A DNA stretch of 64,000 nt from Neobacillus drentensis NBRC 102427 (GTDB lineage: Bacteria; Bacillota; Bacilli; Bacillales; Cytobacillaceae). The notes under the pieces are model-generated. The model was given only the letters and a program-made list of their open reading frames with translations, did not search any database and had not been told where the DNA came from. Shown piece by piece: positions 17,221-26,764 of this stretch (within the stretch, counting starts at the first letter, position 1; the number at the start of each line of letters is the position of its first letter). The stretch covers positions 1 to 64,000 of the forward strand of contig NZ_BCUX01000003.1 of NCBI RefSeq assembly GCF_001591445.1, read 5' to 3'. A program made the translations under genes and the position numbers.

Positions 17221-19602
17221 TTAATGATCACGGTTAACTATATAATTTAATAAATGCTTCAGAAAAGTGATATTGCGTGGCATCCCGTGCAACGCTTCCA
17301 TTGCTAGACAGTAATGTTCCCACATCTCTTTTCTAGCACCCTCCTGACCTAGGATGGATACAAAAGTAGAATTGTTGTTTTCAGCATCTTTACCAATCGG
17401 TTTTCCGAGTAAGATCATATCTCCTTCCACATCAAGCAGGTCATCCTTTATCTGAAACGCAATCCCGGCATGATGGGCGAACTTTTTCAAAGCCTCAATT
17501 TCGATTTCATTTGCATGGGCGAGGATTGCAGGCATGATTAGGGAAGCTTCAAATGCTATTCCAGTTTTATAAAAACACATCAAATTTAATTGTTCCAATG
17601 TTAATTGTTTCCCTTTAGAATCCAAATCCATCGCCTGTCCCTTACACATAACAGCTGTCATTTGAGCTGAGTATTTAATCAAATTAAGCACCGATTTCGA
17701 ATCGAATTGATCAAGTGATGCTTGTTCTTCAATTGCCTTTTGGGTCAGAAACAGTCCAGTTAATTCTGCTATGGCAATGTTATAAACTGAATGTATTGCT
17801 TGACGCCCCCGACGGGTAGAGGAATTATCCTGTGATGGCAGATCATCGAAGATTAAGGATGCAGTATGCATGTATTCTAATGATCGCAGAAGTGGTACGA
17901 TGGCCGAACTATTTAATCCATATTCGTTAACGCCCATGACCCAGGTCATTATTGGCCTCAATCGCTTCCCGTCACCTTCCAGACTGTAATTTGCAGCATC
18001 AATTATTGGCTCAACTTCTTCGATTTTAGGGATATTTAAGACGTTGTTGATCTGATTACGGACAGTTTTAATCGTTTCTAAAAAGTCTTCCTGCTCCTTC
18101 CGTTCATTTTTTAAAATGGTAATCATATGATCCCGAAGTAGTTTATCAAAGAAATCTACATCATCTGCTTTACGAACCATATTTTGAATCACATGATTAA
18201 ACTTTGGAACTCCTGAAAAAAATAGTTTCATAACTTCGTTGTATTTTTCAGTTCCCATTCGTTCTTTAAATCTCTTAAGACCATTTATAGCACGATCAAG
18301 AATCACCTCACAGGCCTTGTTATCGGAGTAATATATCCTATGGATCAAATTGGAAATGACCGTCCAGTATAATTCAAAAGGATTGATAAGATCGAATCGC
18401 TTTTCATGATACTTCAGATAATAGGTATAGGGGGTTACCCTGTCTTCTTTCAAGTCTTCATACATATCTGCAAAATCATCCGCAAGCTGGTTGTATATGC
18501 CATAATAGAATGTTCGGGTGTCAAAGCCTTCATCCTCCGGAGCACTGATAACTGAACGGACAATCAATCGGGATGAAGAGGATTTTAAAATAACCGGAAT
18601 GTATAACTCTTCATTCGTGTAATTTGCGTTGGAAAGATCCTTTACACGGTCCACTTCCTGTGAATTAAAAAACACATACGCCTGCTCGAAAAATTTTTTG
18701 CTACTCTCTGGCCGCAAATGAGATTTAATATACTCAAAGGCATCGCGGAGTTCCGAATGAATATATCGGATTAGGTTTACGTTTTTCCCTGACCACTTAC
18801 CCAATTCCGGTACATTTCCTGTAATAAGGGTAGTACGAATCAAATTGGAATATTGTTTTTCTTCATTAGCAGATAAGACTTTGGCATCGAGAAGATCGTC
18901 AATAAAAGGATAGGTTAAACCATAGGAATAGCCGAGCCTAATAGCATTATCAAGTTTCTTCATTCGTTCTTCAGGCGATATCTCATCGCCCATCTCTTCA
19001 ACTGCATGCATAATTACCCCAGCAATGATTTTAATAAGCTTTCGCTGAGCATTCTCAGCATCCATTCCCGTTGGTATATTGGATGATACAGTCTTTAATT
19101 TGTTTAGCAACCAGATCATCGTGGATTCGATGCCTTCTTTCTGGGCGATTCGGTACAACCCGGCCATGCTAAACGTCTCAGAATTGACATTAAGGTTTGT
19201 TGAGGTAGACTGAATTAGGTGATTTTTTAAACTGTCAACAACACGCCGTACCCTATTCTGTGTCTCAGTTGAGTCCAGAGCTTTGCCTAGGTCCCGCATG
19301 AAAATATAGGAAATGCTGCGATCCAAGTAATTATCAAGTTTGCCGGCGTAATTGAGCCATTGGATATAATTGTGATATGCTCGATTATCAGGTTTTCCCT
19401 TTCGCCGTGAAAAAATGGATAATATCGAATGGTGATGAATATGATTGTGTTTCCAAGATTGAATATCTTTTGTTAGGACAGGAACAAAGGTCTTTTGCAT
19501 GACCTGTTTATTAAGTGATTTAAAATAATGAGCAGCCTTCTGCTCAGCTAGCTGATAACATGCATCGGCATTTTTTATTAACTCCTCATCCATACTGTAC
19601 AT
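17221..19602 (-). CDS. Two-domain class I isoprenoid (terpene/polyprenyl) synthase
   Basis: 793 residues. The C-terminal part (about 500-793) is a trans-prenyltransferase: GDGKRLRP at 543-550, a first Asp-rich motif DDLPSQD at 586-592 followed by RRG, and a second, KDDLLD, at 719-724. The N-terminal 450 residues also look like a class I fold: DDLLD at 235-239 and DDFADMYED at 375-383 followed by RVTPYTY, a pattern seen in terpene cyclases. The polypeptide may therefore make a prenyl diphosphate and convert it. The product is unknown and there are no cytochrome P450 or cyclase genes beside it. It is transcribed alone. Confidence 0.8.
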   Translation of the reverse strand: MYSMDEELIKNADACYQLAEQKAAHYFKSLNKQVMQKTFVPVLTKDIQSWKHNHIHHHSILSIFSRRKGKPDNRAYHNYIQWLNYAGKLDNYLDRSISYIFMRDLGKALDSTETQNRVRRVVDSLKNHLIQSTSTNLNVNSETFSMAGLYRIAQKEGIESTMIWLLNKLKTVSSNIPTGMDAENAQRKLIKIIAGVIMHAVEEMGDEISPEERMKKLDNAIRLGYSYGLTYPFIDDLLDAKVLSANEEKQYSNLIRTTLITGNVPELGKWSGKNVNLIRYIHSELRDAFEYIKSHLRPESSKKFFEQAYVFFNSQEVDRVKDLSNANYTNEELYIPVILKSSSSRLIVRSVISAPEDEGFDTRTFYYGIYNQLADDFADMYEDLKEDRVTPYTYYLKYHEKRFDLINPFELYWTVISNLIHRIYYSDNKACEVILDRAINGLKRFKERMGTEKYNEVMKLFFSGVPKFNHVIQNMVRKADDVDFFDKLLRDHMITILKNERKEQEDFLETIKTVRNQINNVLNIPKIEEVEPIIDAANYSLEGDGKRLRPIMTWVMGVNEYGLNSSAIVPLLRSLEYMHTASLIFDDLPSQDNSSTRRGRQAIHSVYNIAIAELTGLFLTQKAIEEQASLDQFDSKSVLNLIKYSAQMTAVMCKGQAMDLDSKGKQLTLEQLNLMCFYKTGIAFEASLIMPAILAHANEIEIEALKKFAHHAGIAFQIKDDLLDVEGDMILLGKPIGKDAENNNSTFVSILGQEGARKEMWEHYCLAMEALHGMPRNITFLKHLLNYIVNRDH

Positions 19603-19815
19603 TACCTCTTCTTAAGGTTGTCTTTTACATGTTTTGCAATATAATTCAAACCGAGATTATAAATCCAACCGTTTTTCTTAAAACTATCAAAATATATTTA
19701 TTTATAATCATAAAATAACATCTTTAGACCCAAAAAGTATAATATTTCCTTTCATATTATAATTCCGTGAATTGTAAATAATACCTTCATTAATCTTTTC
19801 TTTTTTAACTTGGCT

Positions 19816-19877
19816 GTTGATTTCCGCTCCAATCGCGGGCGGTCCGGGGAGTCTTCGCCCCTTCCACTCCAATCAAC
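19816..19877. repeat. Short member of a common Bacillus intergenic repeat
   Basis: The 62-bp element starts GTTGATTTCCGCTCC and ends CTTCCACTCCAATCAAC. These are the ends of the GC-rich repeat, 'gttgattggagcggaag...gcggaaatcaac', scattered in Bacillus genomes; the usual long centre is missing here. The rest of 19603-19926 is AT-rich and shows nothing else. Confidence 0.55.
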
Positions 19878-19926
19878 GTAGGCTTTAAAATCAATAATGA
19901 CCTTTAACACAGCCTTTTTAATTAAT

Positions 19927-19952
19927 AAAAAAACACCTCAAATATAGAGGTG
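19927..19952 (-). terminator. Terminator after the DRE-TIM aldolase gene
   Basis: Stem CACCTC (19934-19939) and GAGGTG (19947-19952) with seven U residues on the minus strand. Confidence 0.8.
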
Positions 19953-19968
19953 CTTTAAGCAATTTAAC

Positions 19969-20937
19969 CTATTTAAAAGTTGTAGCCACTGTACTTTCTG
20001 GTGATGTTACCTTGTCATAAAAATCTACAAATTGATCACGGTCAGCACTATCACGGTATGCCATCGCTACACGTGGATGTTCATTCAATACACCTGAAAT
20101 CATATAAGGAATGATATAGCCCCACTCCCACTTTTCACGCATTTCGAGCATGTGCTTCTCAATAACTCCAAGAACTGGCTTAATTTCATAACTTGATTTT
20201 TGGATGTAGCTAACAAGAAGTTCTGTGTTACAGTTGCCTGCTGCACGACCCATGCCATATACAGAAGAATCAAGAAATGTAACTCCATTTCTGAGCGCCG
20301 TTAAGGTATTGGCAAAAGCTAATTGCATATTGTTATGCGTATGGATTCCAAGCTGTTTGTTAGGAATCATCTCTTTGAACTTTTTCACTTGGTGCTCAAT
20401 ATCGACAGGGTCTAAGCTTCCAAAGGAGTCAACGATATAGACAACATCGACAGGGCTTTCCTTAACCAATTCAAACGCTTTAATCAGCTGTTGTTCAGGT
20501 ACACTTGATAATGCCATAATGTTTAGTGATGTCTCATATCCCAAATCATGGAACATTTGGACAAGCTCTAAGCCTTTATCTACTTCACGGATATAGCACG
20601 CGACACGAATCATATCTAAAACGCTTTGTTCACGAGGAAGAATATCATTAGGGTCTACACGTCCAATATCTACTAAAGCCGATAGCTTCGTGAACTTTTT
20701 GACAGGGATTATTTCTTTCAGGAAGTTATCGTCAAGAAATCGCCATGGATTGGGCTCAGTCGCTTTAAGAAGCTTTGGAGAATTTTTGTAGCCAATCTCC
20801 ATGTATTCAACGCCAGCTTCACTAAGGCCGTTATACAAATCTTGAACAAATTCAACACTGAAATCCCAATTGTTAACTAATCCTCCATCACGAATGGTAC
20901 AGTCTAAAATTTTATTACGAGTTTCCATGCTAGTCAT
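19969..20937 (-). CDS. DRE-TIM metallolyase, HMG-CoA lyase-like aldolase
   Basis: 322-residue TIM-barrel aldolase. Seen: LDCTIRDGGLVNNWDFS at the N terminus (a DRE-type loop in which IRDGG replaces DRE) and the metal-binding IHTHNNMQLAF near residue 200, then SVYGMGRAAGN. The family includes 4-hydroxy-2-oxovalerate aldolase and citramalate-type enzymes. A link to the anthranilate pathway, which lacks its last aldolase, is tempting. However, the usual partner acetaldehyde dehydrogenase is absent, the distance is 7 kb or more, and the active-site loop differs from DmpG/MhpE. The next gene upstream, on the same strand, is a GlcD-type oxidase. Function uncertain. Confidence 0.75.
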   Translation of the reverse strand: MTSMETRNKILDCTIRDGGLVNNWDFSVEFVQDLYNGLSEAGVEYMEIGYKNSPKLLKATEPNPWRFLDDNFLKEIIPVKKFTKLSALVDIGRVDPNDILPREQSVLDMIRVACYIREVDKGLELVQMFHDLGYETSLNIMALSSVPEQQLIKAFELVKESPVDVVYIVDSFGSLDPVDIEHQVKKFKEMIPNKQLGIHTHNNMQLAFANTLTALRNGVTFLDSSVYGMGRAAGNCNTELLVSYIQKSSYEIKPVLGVIEKHMLEMREKWEWGYIIPYMISGVLNEHPRVAMAYRDSADRDQFVDFYDKVTSPESTVATTFK

Positions 20938-21105
20938 TTCCCCCTGTTTATTCCACTTTTATCAATATTATTTCATTCTTTCACACTTTTAAGTACTAAA
21001 ATTTTCTTATTGTGTTTATATCACGGTTTGTCCAAAAGTGTCAACCTGTTTTCCGAAAATTCGTATATTAAAATGATTATTATGAAAATATTGTGTCTCT
21101 TCTAT

Positions 21106-22467
21106 TTATTTGAACATCTTTCCAGGGTTTAAAATTCCTAGTGGATCAAACTGGTCTTTTATAATTTTCATCAGATGTATCGACGTTGAATGCTCTTTAT
21201 ATAGATAGTCTATTTTTCCTAGGCCAATGCCATGTTCACCTGTTGCTGTACCGCCGCAATCAATTGCAAACTCTACAATTTCTTGATTGAGTTGTTGTGC
21301 CTTTTCTAACTCGCCTGGATCATTCGGATCAACCATTAGTAACGCATGAAAGTTTCCATCCCCAACATGGCCTACAATACCGCCAACCAATCCATAGCTT
21401 TCAAGTAATGAGCTTGCATGAGAAATCGCATCTGGTAACTTGGATAATGGCACACAAACATCAGTGCTCATATTTTTCTTCTCAGGATAACCGTGTTTAA
21501 ATGCATAAGCTAGGGTATGACGTGCCTCCCACAATTGTGCCTTTTTCTTCGAATCTATTTCATATTCAAACTGAGTACAACCCTCTAATTCTGCTAATTC
21601 TTGAGCGAATCCAACATCCGCTTTTATCCCCGCTTCATTTCCATGGAACTCCATAAATAGAGTGGGCTGCTCAGGGTATGTGGTTTCGTTATGTATATTC
21701 ACTTGTTTCATAGAACGAGTATCTACTAGTTCCACACGGGCAATTGGGATGCCTGAGGAGACCATGGCATTCGCCGCCTTAATTGCATGATCGACAGAAG
21801 GGAATATCGCTCTGCAAGCAAGAGTTGCTTCTGGAATTCCGAATACTTTTAAAGTGATTTCGGTAAAAACTCCTAATGTTCCTTCTGATCCAACAAATAA
21901 CGGAGTTAAATTATATCCGGACGAAGATTTAGCCGCTAGCCCACCGACGGTTACTATATCTCCATTTGCTAAAACTACTTCAAGACCTCTTACAACATCT
22001 TTCATCGCGCCATATTTTACGGTTGTGGTCCCACTGGCATTTGTACTTGTCATACCGCCAATCGTAGCATCAGCACCAGGGTCAACCGGAAAAAATAGGC
22101 CGTAGTTTTTGAGCGCTTTATTTAATTGCATTCGAGTTACTCCTGGCTGTACTTTTACTAAGAGGTCATTTTGCCTTATTTCAATGATATGATTCATCCA
22201 TTGGAAATCCATCGAGATCCCGCCTGAAACGGGGATTGGGTGGCCTTCAAGGCTGGAACCCGCACCAAAAGGAACAACAGGGATCTGATATTTGTAAGCA
22301 ATTTTCATAACTTCAGAAATTTCTTGTTTACTTTTTGGAAAAATGACTATATCCGGTTTCACAGGTAGATGATAGGATTCATCCTTGCTGTGGTGTTCTA
22401 AAATAGTGGGATTCTCACTTATTTGGTCAGCGGGCAACAGGTTTCTTAAAGCTTGTTTCCATTTCAA
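21106..22467 (-). CDS. FAD-linked 2-hydroxyacid dehydrogenase (GlcD / D-lactate dehydrogenase type)
   Basis: 453-residue flavoprotein with an N-terminal PCMH-type FAD domain (VVPFGAGSSLEGHPIP near 65-80; DPGADATIGGMTSTNASGTT near 135) and a C-terminal oxidase domain carrying the metal-site motif GHVGDGNFHALL, ending NPGKMFK. It most likely oxidises D-lactate or glycolate with electrons passed to the respiratory chain. No GlcE or GlcF subunits are present, so a single-subunit dehydrogenase is more likely than the glycolate oxidase complex. Exact substrate not readable. Confidence 0.85.
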   Translation of the reverse strand: MKWKQALRNLLPADQISENPTILEHHSKDESYHLPVKPDIVIFPKSKQEISEVMKIAYKYQIPVVPFGAGSSLEGHPIPVSGGISMDFQWMNHIIEIRQNDLLVKVQPGVTRMQLNKALKNYGLFFPVDPGADATIGGMTSTNASGTTTVKYGAMKDVVRGLEVVLANGDIVTVGGLAAKSSSGYNLTPLFVGSEGTLGVFTEITLKVFGIPEATLACRAIFPSVDHAIKAANAMVSSGIPIARVELVDTRSMKQVNIHNETTYPEQPTLFMEFHGNEAGIKADVGFAQELAELEGCTQFEYEIDSKKKAQLWEARHTLAYAFKHGYPEKKNMSTDVCVPLSKLPDAISHASSLLESYGLVGGIVGHVGDGNFHALLMVDPNDPGELEKAQQLNQEIVEFAIDCGGTATGEHGIGLGKIDYLYKEHSTSIHLMKIIKDQFDPLGILNPGKMFK

Positions 22468-22534
22468 AAGTTTTACATCCTCTCTTAATCAGTATTTATA
22501 AATCATTATTACTCTTTTAATCTCATTTTACAAA

Positions 22535-22906
22535 TTATTCACAATTTATAACCAATTTAAGTGATTGACTGAGATTCTTTAATGTGTAGAGTCTAGCCGT
22601 AAAAAGAAATAAATCATTGTAGTTATTTTTTACAAATTCATCAATAACTGCGATCCCCTCATTAAATCGATCAACTAAATAATGAGTGTATTTTCCATCC
22701 CAATCATACTTATTTATTCTAAGTAGCTCATCAGCAAGTATTTGAAACTTAAACTCTTCAATAAAAAGTTTTATTTGATACACTTTATCCGGATTAAATC
22801 GTAAGAGATTTTTATGGTCATGACTTTTTTGAACATACTTTATAAAACCATTAATATTTTCAGCTAACATATTCGCCTTTTGCATCTCGAAGTTCATTTC
22901 AACCAC
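22535..22906 (-). CDS. Hypothetical protein, helical
   Basis: I do not recognise this 123-residue protein. It is predicted helical, rich in Asn, Lys and Phe, soluble, with no signal peptide and a single Cys at the penultimate position. The start has the pattern GAGTGGTTGAA before the ATG. It stands alone between the GlcD-type oxidase and the glycine-riboswitch permease, both also on the minus strand. AT-rich codon use resembles that of neighbouring genes. Confidence 0.6.
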   Translation of the reverse strand: MVEMNFEMQKANMLAENINGFIKYVQKSHDHKNLLRFNPDKVYQIKLFIEEFKFQILADELLRINKYDWDGKYTHYLVDRFNEGIAVIDEFVKNNYNDLFLFTARLYTLKNLSQSLKLVINCE

Positions 22907-23007
22907 TCCTCATGAACTAATGTCATACATCATTTATGAAGAGTGTATGTTTTGAGGCATAATTATGACACCCACACTTCAATAAGAAACAACCATCAGA
23001 TCGACGA

Positions 23008-24372
23008 TTACGCTGATAATCTTATATCTTTTTCCTTTTTCATTCTATATGAATACATTGCGAATAACAGAATGAACCATAATGGTGTCAGTAATAAAGC
23101 GACACGAGTTGCTTCAGCAAAAAGCATAATGATAAGAATAAATACAAATAACGTTAAAACAGCATAATTTATAAATGGTGTAAATGGTGCTTTAAAAATC
23201 GACTTTTCATGTAAATCCGGGCGTGATTTCTTATATCGCAGATGACAAATTAAAATAATACTCCAAACCCAAATAAAACAAATCGCACTGATCGTTGTCA
23301 CAATCCCAAAGGCTTGTCCTGGAATCAGCTTACTTAAAAGAGCCCCCACCGACAGAACAAGAGTTGAAATAAATAATGCATTACTTGGTACATGATTTTT
23401 ATTTAATTTAGCAAATTTTGCTGGTCCCTGTTCATGATTACTTAAATTAAATAAAATTCGACTTGTTGAGAACATTCCACTGTTACAGGCCGACGCTGCT
23501 GATGTTAAGACAACAAAATTAATAATGCCTGCCGCAATCGGAATACCTACTAAGCTAAACGTCTTTACAAATGGACTATTTGCAGCATTCAGCTGTGTCC
23601 AAGGATTGATGCATAAAAGGATAATAAGGGCTCCCACATAGAAGAATAGAATTCGTAATGGAATTTTATTAATCGCAGATGGAATATTTTTTCGTGGATT
23701 GGATGTTTCCGCAGCAGAGACACCTACTAATTCTACACCTACAAATGCGAATACAACCATTTGAAAAGATAATAAGAAACCTGATATTCCATTCGGAAAA
23801 AGACCACCATGTCCCCATAGATTTTTTACGGTAACCGTTCCAGAATCCGTTTTAAATCCAATAACCAATAAGACAACACCTATTATGATTAACGCAAGAA
23901 TGGTAATCACTTTGATTAGTGCGAACCAAAACTCTAACTCTCCAAAAAGCTTTACAGTTAATAAATTTAGTCCCAACAATAGAATTAAACAGACAAATGC
24001 TGGTATCCATTGTGGGATATCGAACCAATATTGCACATAGACACCAACTGCAATAATATCTGCCATAGCGGTCATGATCCAACAAAACCAGTACGTCCAT
24101 CCCGTTACATAAGCGGCCCACGGTCCAATATAATCCTCGGCGAAGTCCGTAAATGATTGATAACCCGCATTGGATAAAAGAAGCTCTCCCAATGCCCTCA
24201 TAACAAAAAAACATGCTATACCTATGAGTAAATAAGCAAAAATGATAGATGGTCCTGCTAACTGTATCGCTTTTCCCGATCCAAGGAATAAACCTGTACC
24301 AATCGTACCACCGATTGCTATCAGTTGTACGTGCCGATTTTTTAAATCTCTCTTTAATTCTTGTTGTGCCAC
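23008..24372 (-). CDS. Amino acid permease under glycine riboswitch (CycA-like)
   Basis: APC superfamily transporter, AAT branch, about 12 helices, with IGGTIGTGLFLGSGKAIQLA near the N terminus. The start is taken as GTG at 24372, where AGGAGG stands eight bases upstream; it gives 454 residues. A longer reading from 24423 has no ribosome site and would begin close to the leader terminator. The leader carries a glycine riboswitch and an intrinsic terminator, so the substrate is probably glycine, D-alanine or D-serine, as for CycA. Specificity is inferred from the riboswitch. Confidence 0.88.
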   Translation of the reverse strand: MAQQELKRDLKNRHVQLIAIGGTIGTGLFLGSGKAIQLAGPSIIFAYLLIGIACFFVMRALGELLLSNAGYQSFTDFAEDYIGPWAAYVTGWTYWFCWIMTAMADIIAVGVYVQYWFDIPQWIPAFVCLILLLGLNLLTVKLFGELEFWFALIKVITILALIIIGVVLLVIGFKTDSGTVTVKNLWGHGGLFPNGISGFLLSFQMVVFAFVGVELVGVSAAETSNPRKNIPSAINKIPLRILFFYVGALIILLCINPWTQLNAANSPFVKTFSLVGIPIAAGIINFVVLTSAASACNSGMFSTSRILFNLSNHEQGPAKFAKLNKNHVPSNALFISTLVLSVGALLSKLIPGQAFGIVTTISAICFIWVWSIILICHLRYKKSRPDLHEKSIFKAPFTPFINYAVLTLFVFILIIMLFAEATRVALLLTPLWFILLFAMYSYRMKKEKDIRLSA

Positions 24373-24437
24373 TTTAATTTCCTCCTTATTTTTGTAACGT
24401 ACCAATTGTGAAGATATGAACATATGGTTTAAAACAT

Positions 24438-24468
24438 AAAAAAAAGAGATTGGAGTAACTCCAATCTC
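24438..24468 (-). terminator. Leader terminator downstream of the glycine aptamer
   Basis: Perfect 10-bp stem GAGATTGGAG (24446-24455) and CTCCAATCTC (24459-24468), followed on the minus strand by eight U residues. It lies between the aptamer and the permease start and is the likely expression platform. A second AT-rich hairpin (about 24490-24525) sits between it and the aptamer. Confidence 0.85.
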
Positions 24469-24538
24469 GGGTGGTCATAAGAATAACTAATAATATTTAT
24501 TACTCTTTTGAGAGAATAATAAATATAGTACTCGTACT

Positions 24539-24605
24539 CTTCTGTCCTTTTGCCTGAGATTGTGAACCCTTCGGCGCCGCAGATTTCCTGCGGTCTCTTC
24601 AGAAG
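24539..24605 (-). ncRNA. Glycine riboswitch aptamer (single)
   Basis: On the minus strand the conserved core is clear: GAAGAGACC, then GCGCCGAAGGG, then CTCAGGCAAAAGGACAGA. The P1 helix forms from CTTCTG (24600-24605) and CAGAAG (24539-24544). Only one complete aptamer is seen. A stem at 24614-24633, just 5' of it, may be the 'ghost' helix known for singlet glycine riboswitches. It lies in the leader of a CycA-like permease. Confidence 0.92.
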
Positions 24606-24756
24606 CTGCTCCTGCTATAGTTCGACCCATAGCAATCATAGCTTGCTTAGTATTTAATTTGGCTGTGTATGGAGGAAAGGGTTCAATCCCCAGTTAAAAA
24701 AGTTATGTACTACTTTATACTAATCTCACAAACTCATTATTGTTAAATAATTTTTA

Positions 24757-24785
24757 ATTTTAATAGTATTCAATCACCTTGTCAA
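24757..24785 (-). promoter_or_regulatory. SigA promoter of the riboswitch-permease unit
   Basis: TTGACA (24780-24785), a 17-bp spacer, then TAAAAT (24757-24762) on the minus strand. The resulting leader of about 375 nt contains the aptamer and terminator. Confidence 0.75.
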
Positions 24786-24816
24786 TACTAAATGAAAAAG
24801 TCTATTTTCATGGAGG

Positions 24817-24852
24817 GAAAAAAATGAACCCGGTGCATTGAACTGGGTTCAT
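24817..24852 (-). terminator. Terminator after the small hypothetical gene
   Basis: Stem ATGAACCC/GGGTTCAT (24824-24831 with 24845-24852), with a long U run on the minus strand (24817-24824). Confidence 0.75.
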
Positions 24853-24880
24853 TTTCATCGTAATCGTTGATTCTAAATCC

Positions 24881-25141
24881 CTAATCCCCCAGTACCAAAA
24901 AATATTGAATATGATTTGCTGAGATGGGCGTAATCGCTATAATGCGATAACCGATACTTAATAATTGAGACAATGTTTCTGCACAATTTTGCCGTGGTGG
25001 TTCAATCGGAGCATGGAAACTTTTATAGAGATTAATGAATTGATTATTGTTCGTACAGTGAAGCAAGATCACATGTCTGCCAGTCCAAGCTTGACCAATC
25101 ATTGGTTGTGGTTGAGTTTGTCTTTCTCTATTGATCCTCAT
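24881..25141 (-). CDS. Small hypothetical protein, 86 residues
   Basis: I do not recognise the family. The start at 25141 is preceded by GAGGGTG six bases upstream; longer in-frame readings lack this. The protein begins MRINRERQTQPQ and ends in a hydrophobic stretch (YRIIAITPISANHIQYFLVL) followed by GD. It has a Gln-rich N terminus and two Cys. It is followed by a good terminator, which supports a real transcript. It lies downstream of the stand-alone ftsZ on the same strand, 170 bp away. Confidence 0.6.
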   Translation of the reverse strand: MRINRERQTQPQPMIGQAWTGRHVILLHCTNNNQFINLYKSFHAPIEPPRQNCAETLSQLLSIGYRIIAITPISANHIQYFLVLGD

Positions 25142-25311
25142 AATGAACACCCTCATGTATTTATACAATAGAATATGGCAATAAACTTGTCCAATGTTCT
25201 TAAAAAATAAGGAAGATGTCATAATTAAAATTTCGGAATCCAAACGAATCAATGGCAAACAAAAATTAACCAATAAATATTGGATATGTTGAAATCACTG
25301 CACTCCCTTTA

Positions 25312-26460
25312 TCAAAATCGTCTTTTTCGATTGCGCAAAAACGCTGGAATATCCAAGGATTCTTCTTGATGTTCCGAGTGTTTGTCATAGTCTTGAACTG
25401 GTTCGCCTCGGTGTATTAGATCACGCTGCAAACGTGGTTCCCTTTGAAATGGATTAGACATTTCTTCAATTGGAGGGTGGGAAGCCGGTTGTAATAAGGT
25501 CACCTCTTTATCAGTGAATCCAGTGGCAATGACTGTTACAATAATTTCGTCTACTAAATTTTCATTAATGACCGAACCAAAAATCATATTTAATTCCTCG
25601 TGAGATGCAGAAGCAACGATATCGGCTGCCTCCTGTACTTCAAAAAGACTTAAATTATTCCCGCCAGTTATGTTCATAATCACACCATGAGCTCCATTGA
25701 TGGAAGTTTCCAGTAACGGACTATTTAAGGCTTTCTCTGCAGCCTCTACTGCACGATCTTTACCTTTGGCAATACCAATTCCCATTAATGCCGTCCCCTT
25801 ATGGGACATGACCGTTTTTACATCTGCAAAATCAAGGTTGATTAATCCTGGCACAGCGATTAAATCGGAGATCCCTTGCACTCCCTGGCGTAGTACATTA
25901 TCCGCTTCACGAAACGCTTCGATCATGGGTGTTTTTTTATCAACAATCTCCAATAAGCGATCGTTTGGAATAATAATTAAGGTGTCCACCGCTTCCCTCA
26001 TTTCGTTAATTCCACTTTCTGCATTGGAAGCGCGCTTCTTGCCTTCAAATTTAAACGGACGTGTAACAACCCCAATGGTCAGAGCACCAAGATTGCGGGC
26101 GATTTCAGCTATGGCTGGCGCTGCCCCTGTGCCTGTTCCACCGCCCATACCAGCTGTAACGAAAACCATGTCTGCGCCTGCTAACACTTCTTTTATTTGC
26201 TGTTTGCTTTCTTCTACAGCCCTTCTACCTATTTCCGGATTTGCCCCTGCTCCCAAACCTCTTGTCAATGCTGTACCAATCTGCATCGTGACAGCTGCTT
26301 TTGATTGATTAAGAGCTTGTACATCTGTATTAACTGTAATAAATTCAACTCCCTCAACGCCTTCATCGATCATACGATTCACGGCGTTGTTTCCCCCGCC
26401 GCCAACACCGATGACTTTGATCCTGGCGAGTTGGTCCATATTTGTATTAAATTCTAACAT
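25312..26460 (-). CDS. ftsZ: FtsZ, cell division GTPase, stand-alone locus
   Basis: 382-residue tubulin-like GTPase that polymerises into the division ring. Complete: the [15 protein letters not shown] nucleotide loop, the tubulin signature [10 protein letters not shown], synergy loop NLDFADVKT, and the C-terminal partner-binding peptide [14 protein letters not shown]. By memory it is very close to B. subtilis FtsZ but differs in places, such as [12 protein letters not shown] in helix H6. No ftsA, divIB or murein genes flank it; neighbours are small hypotheticals, cwlJ and glg genes. It is therefore probably a second FtsZ paralogue, with the dcw copy elsewhere. If the genome has only one ftsZ, this would be a relocated gene. 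Confidence 0.95.
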   Translation of the reverse strand: MLEFNTNMDQLARIKVIGVGGGGNNAVNRMIDEGVEGVEFITVNTDVQALNQSKAAVTMQIGTALTRGLGAGANPEIGRRAVEESKQQIKEVLAGADMVFVTAGMGGGTGTGAAPAIAEIARNLGALTIGVVTRPFKFEGKKRASNAESGINEMREAVDTLIIIPNDRLLEIVDKKTPMIEAFREADNVLRQGVQGISDLIAVPGLINLDFADVKTVMSHKGTALMGIGIAKGKDRAVEAAEKALNSPLLETSINGAHGVIMNITGGNNLSLFEVQEAADIVASASHEELNMIFGSVINENLVDEIIVTVIATGFTDKEVTLLQPASHPPIEEMSNPFQREPRLQRDLIHRGEPVQDYDKHSEHQEESLDIPAFLRNRKRRF

Positions 26461-26723
26461 GTTGATTCCTCCTCTATCGTAGATTAGGTGGCAGTATATT
26501 TTTTCTTTTACTTTCTAAATATCTCAAACCCAAAACTATTATCTTGATAAGAAAATAAAGGCGGTTTTTATGTATTAGTTGTAGTCTACTTAACCCTCAT
26601 TTTATTGTCTAGTTAAGATTAACCTATTTATTAATTTTAAAAATAGTAAAAAAAACACATCCTCTTTGAACGAGAATGTACTTTCATAATATGAAAATCC
26701 TCTTTGCTATTCGTTGACAGAAA

Positions 26724-26764
26724 AAGGGAAACCCGTGTTCATTCACATAGGTTTCCCTTTTTAT
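26724..26764 (-). terminator. Terminator downstream of small ORF
   Basis: Stem AAAGGGAAACC / GGTTTCCCTTT with a loop of about 17 bases and a U-rich minus-strand 3' end. It directly follows the small ORF at 26765-26935 and supports it as a transcribed unit. Confidence 0.7.

Noticed and set aside
19969-20937. DRE-TIM aldolase as the missing 4-hydroxy-2-oxovalerate aldolase
   Set aside because: No acetaldehyde dehydrogenase partner, distance from the cluster and a different active-site loop; kept only as a possibility.
25697-26308. 203-codon open frame on the plus strand opposite ftsZ
   Set aside because: It is fully antisense to a conserved FtsZ, has no ribosome site and no recognisable family; codon bias of ftsZ explains it.
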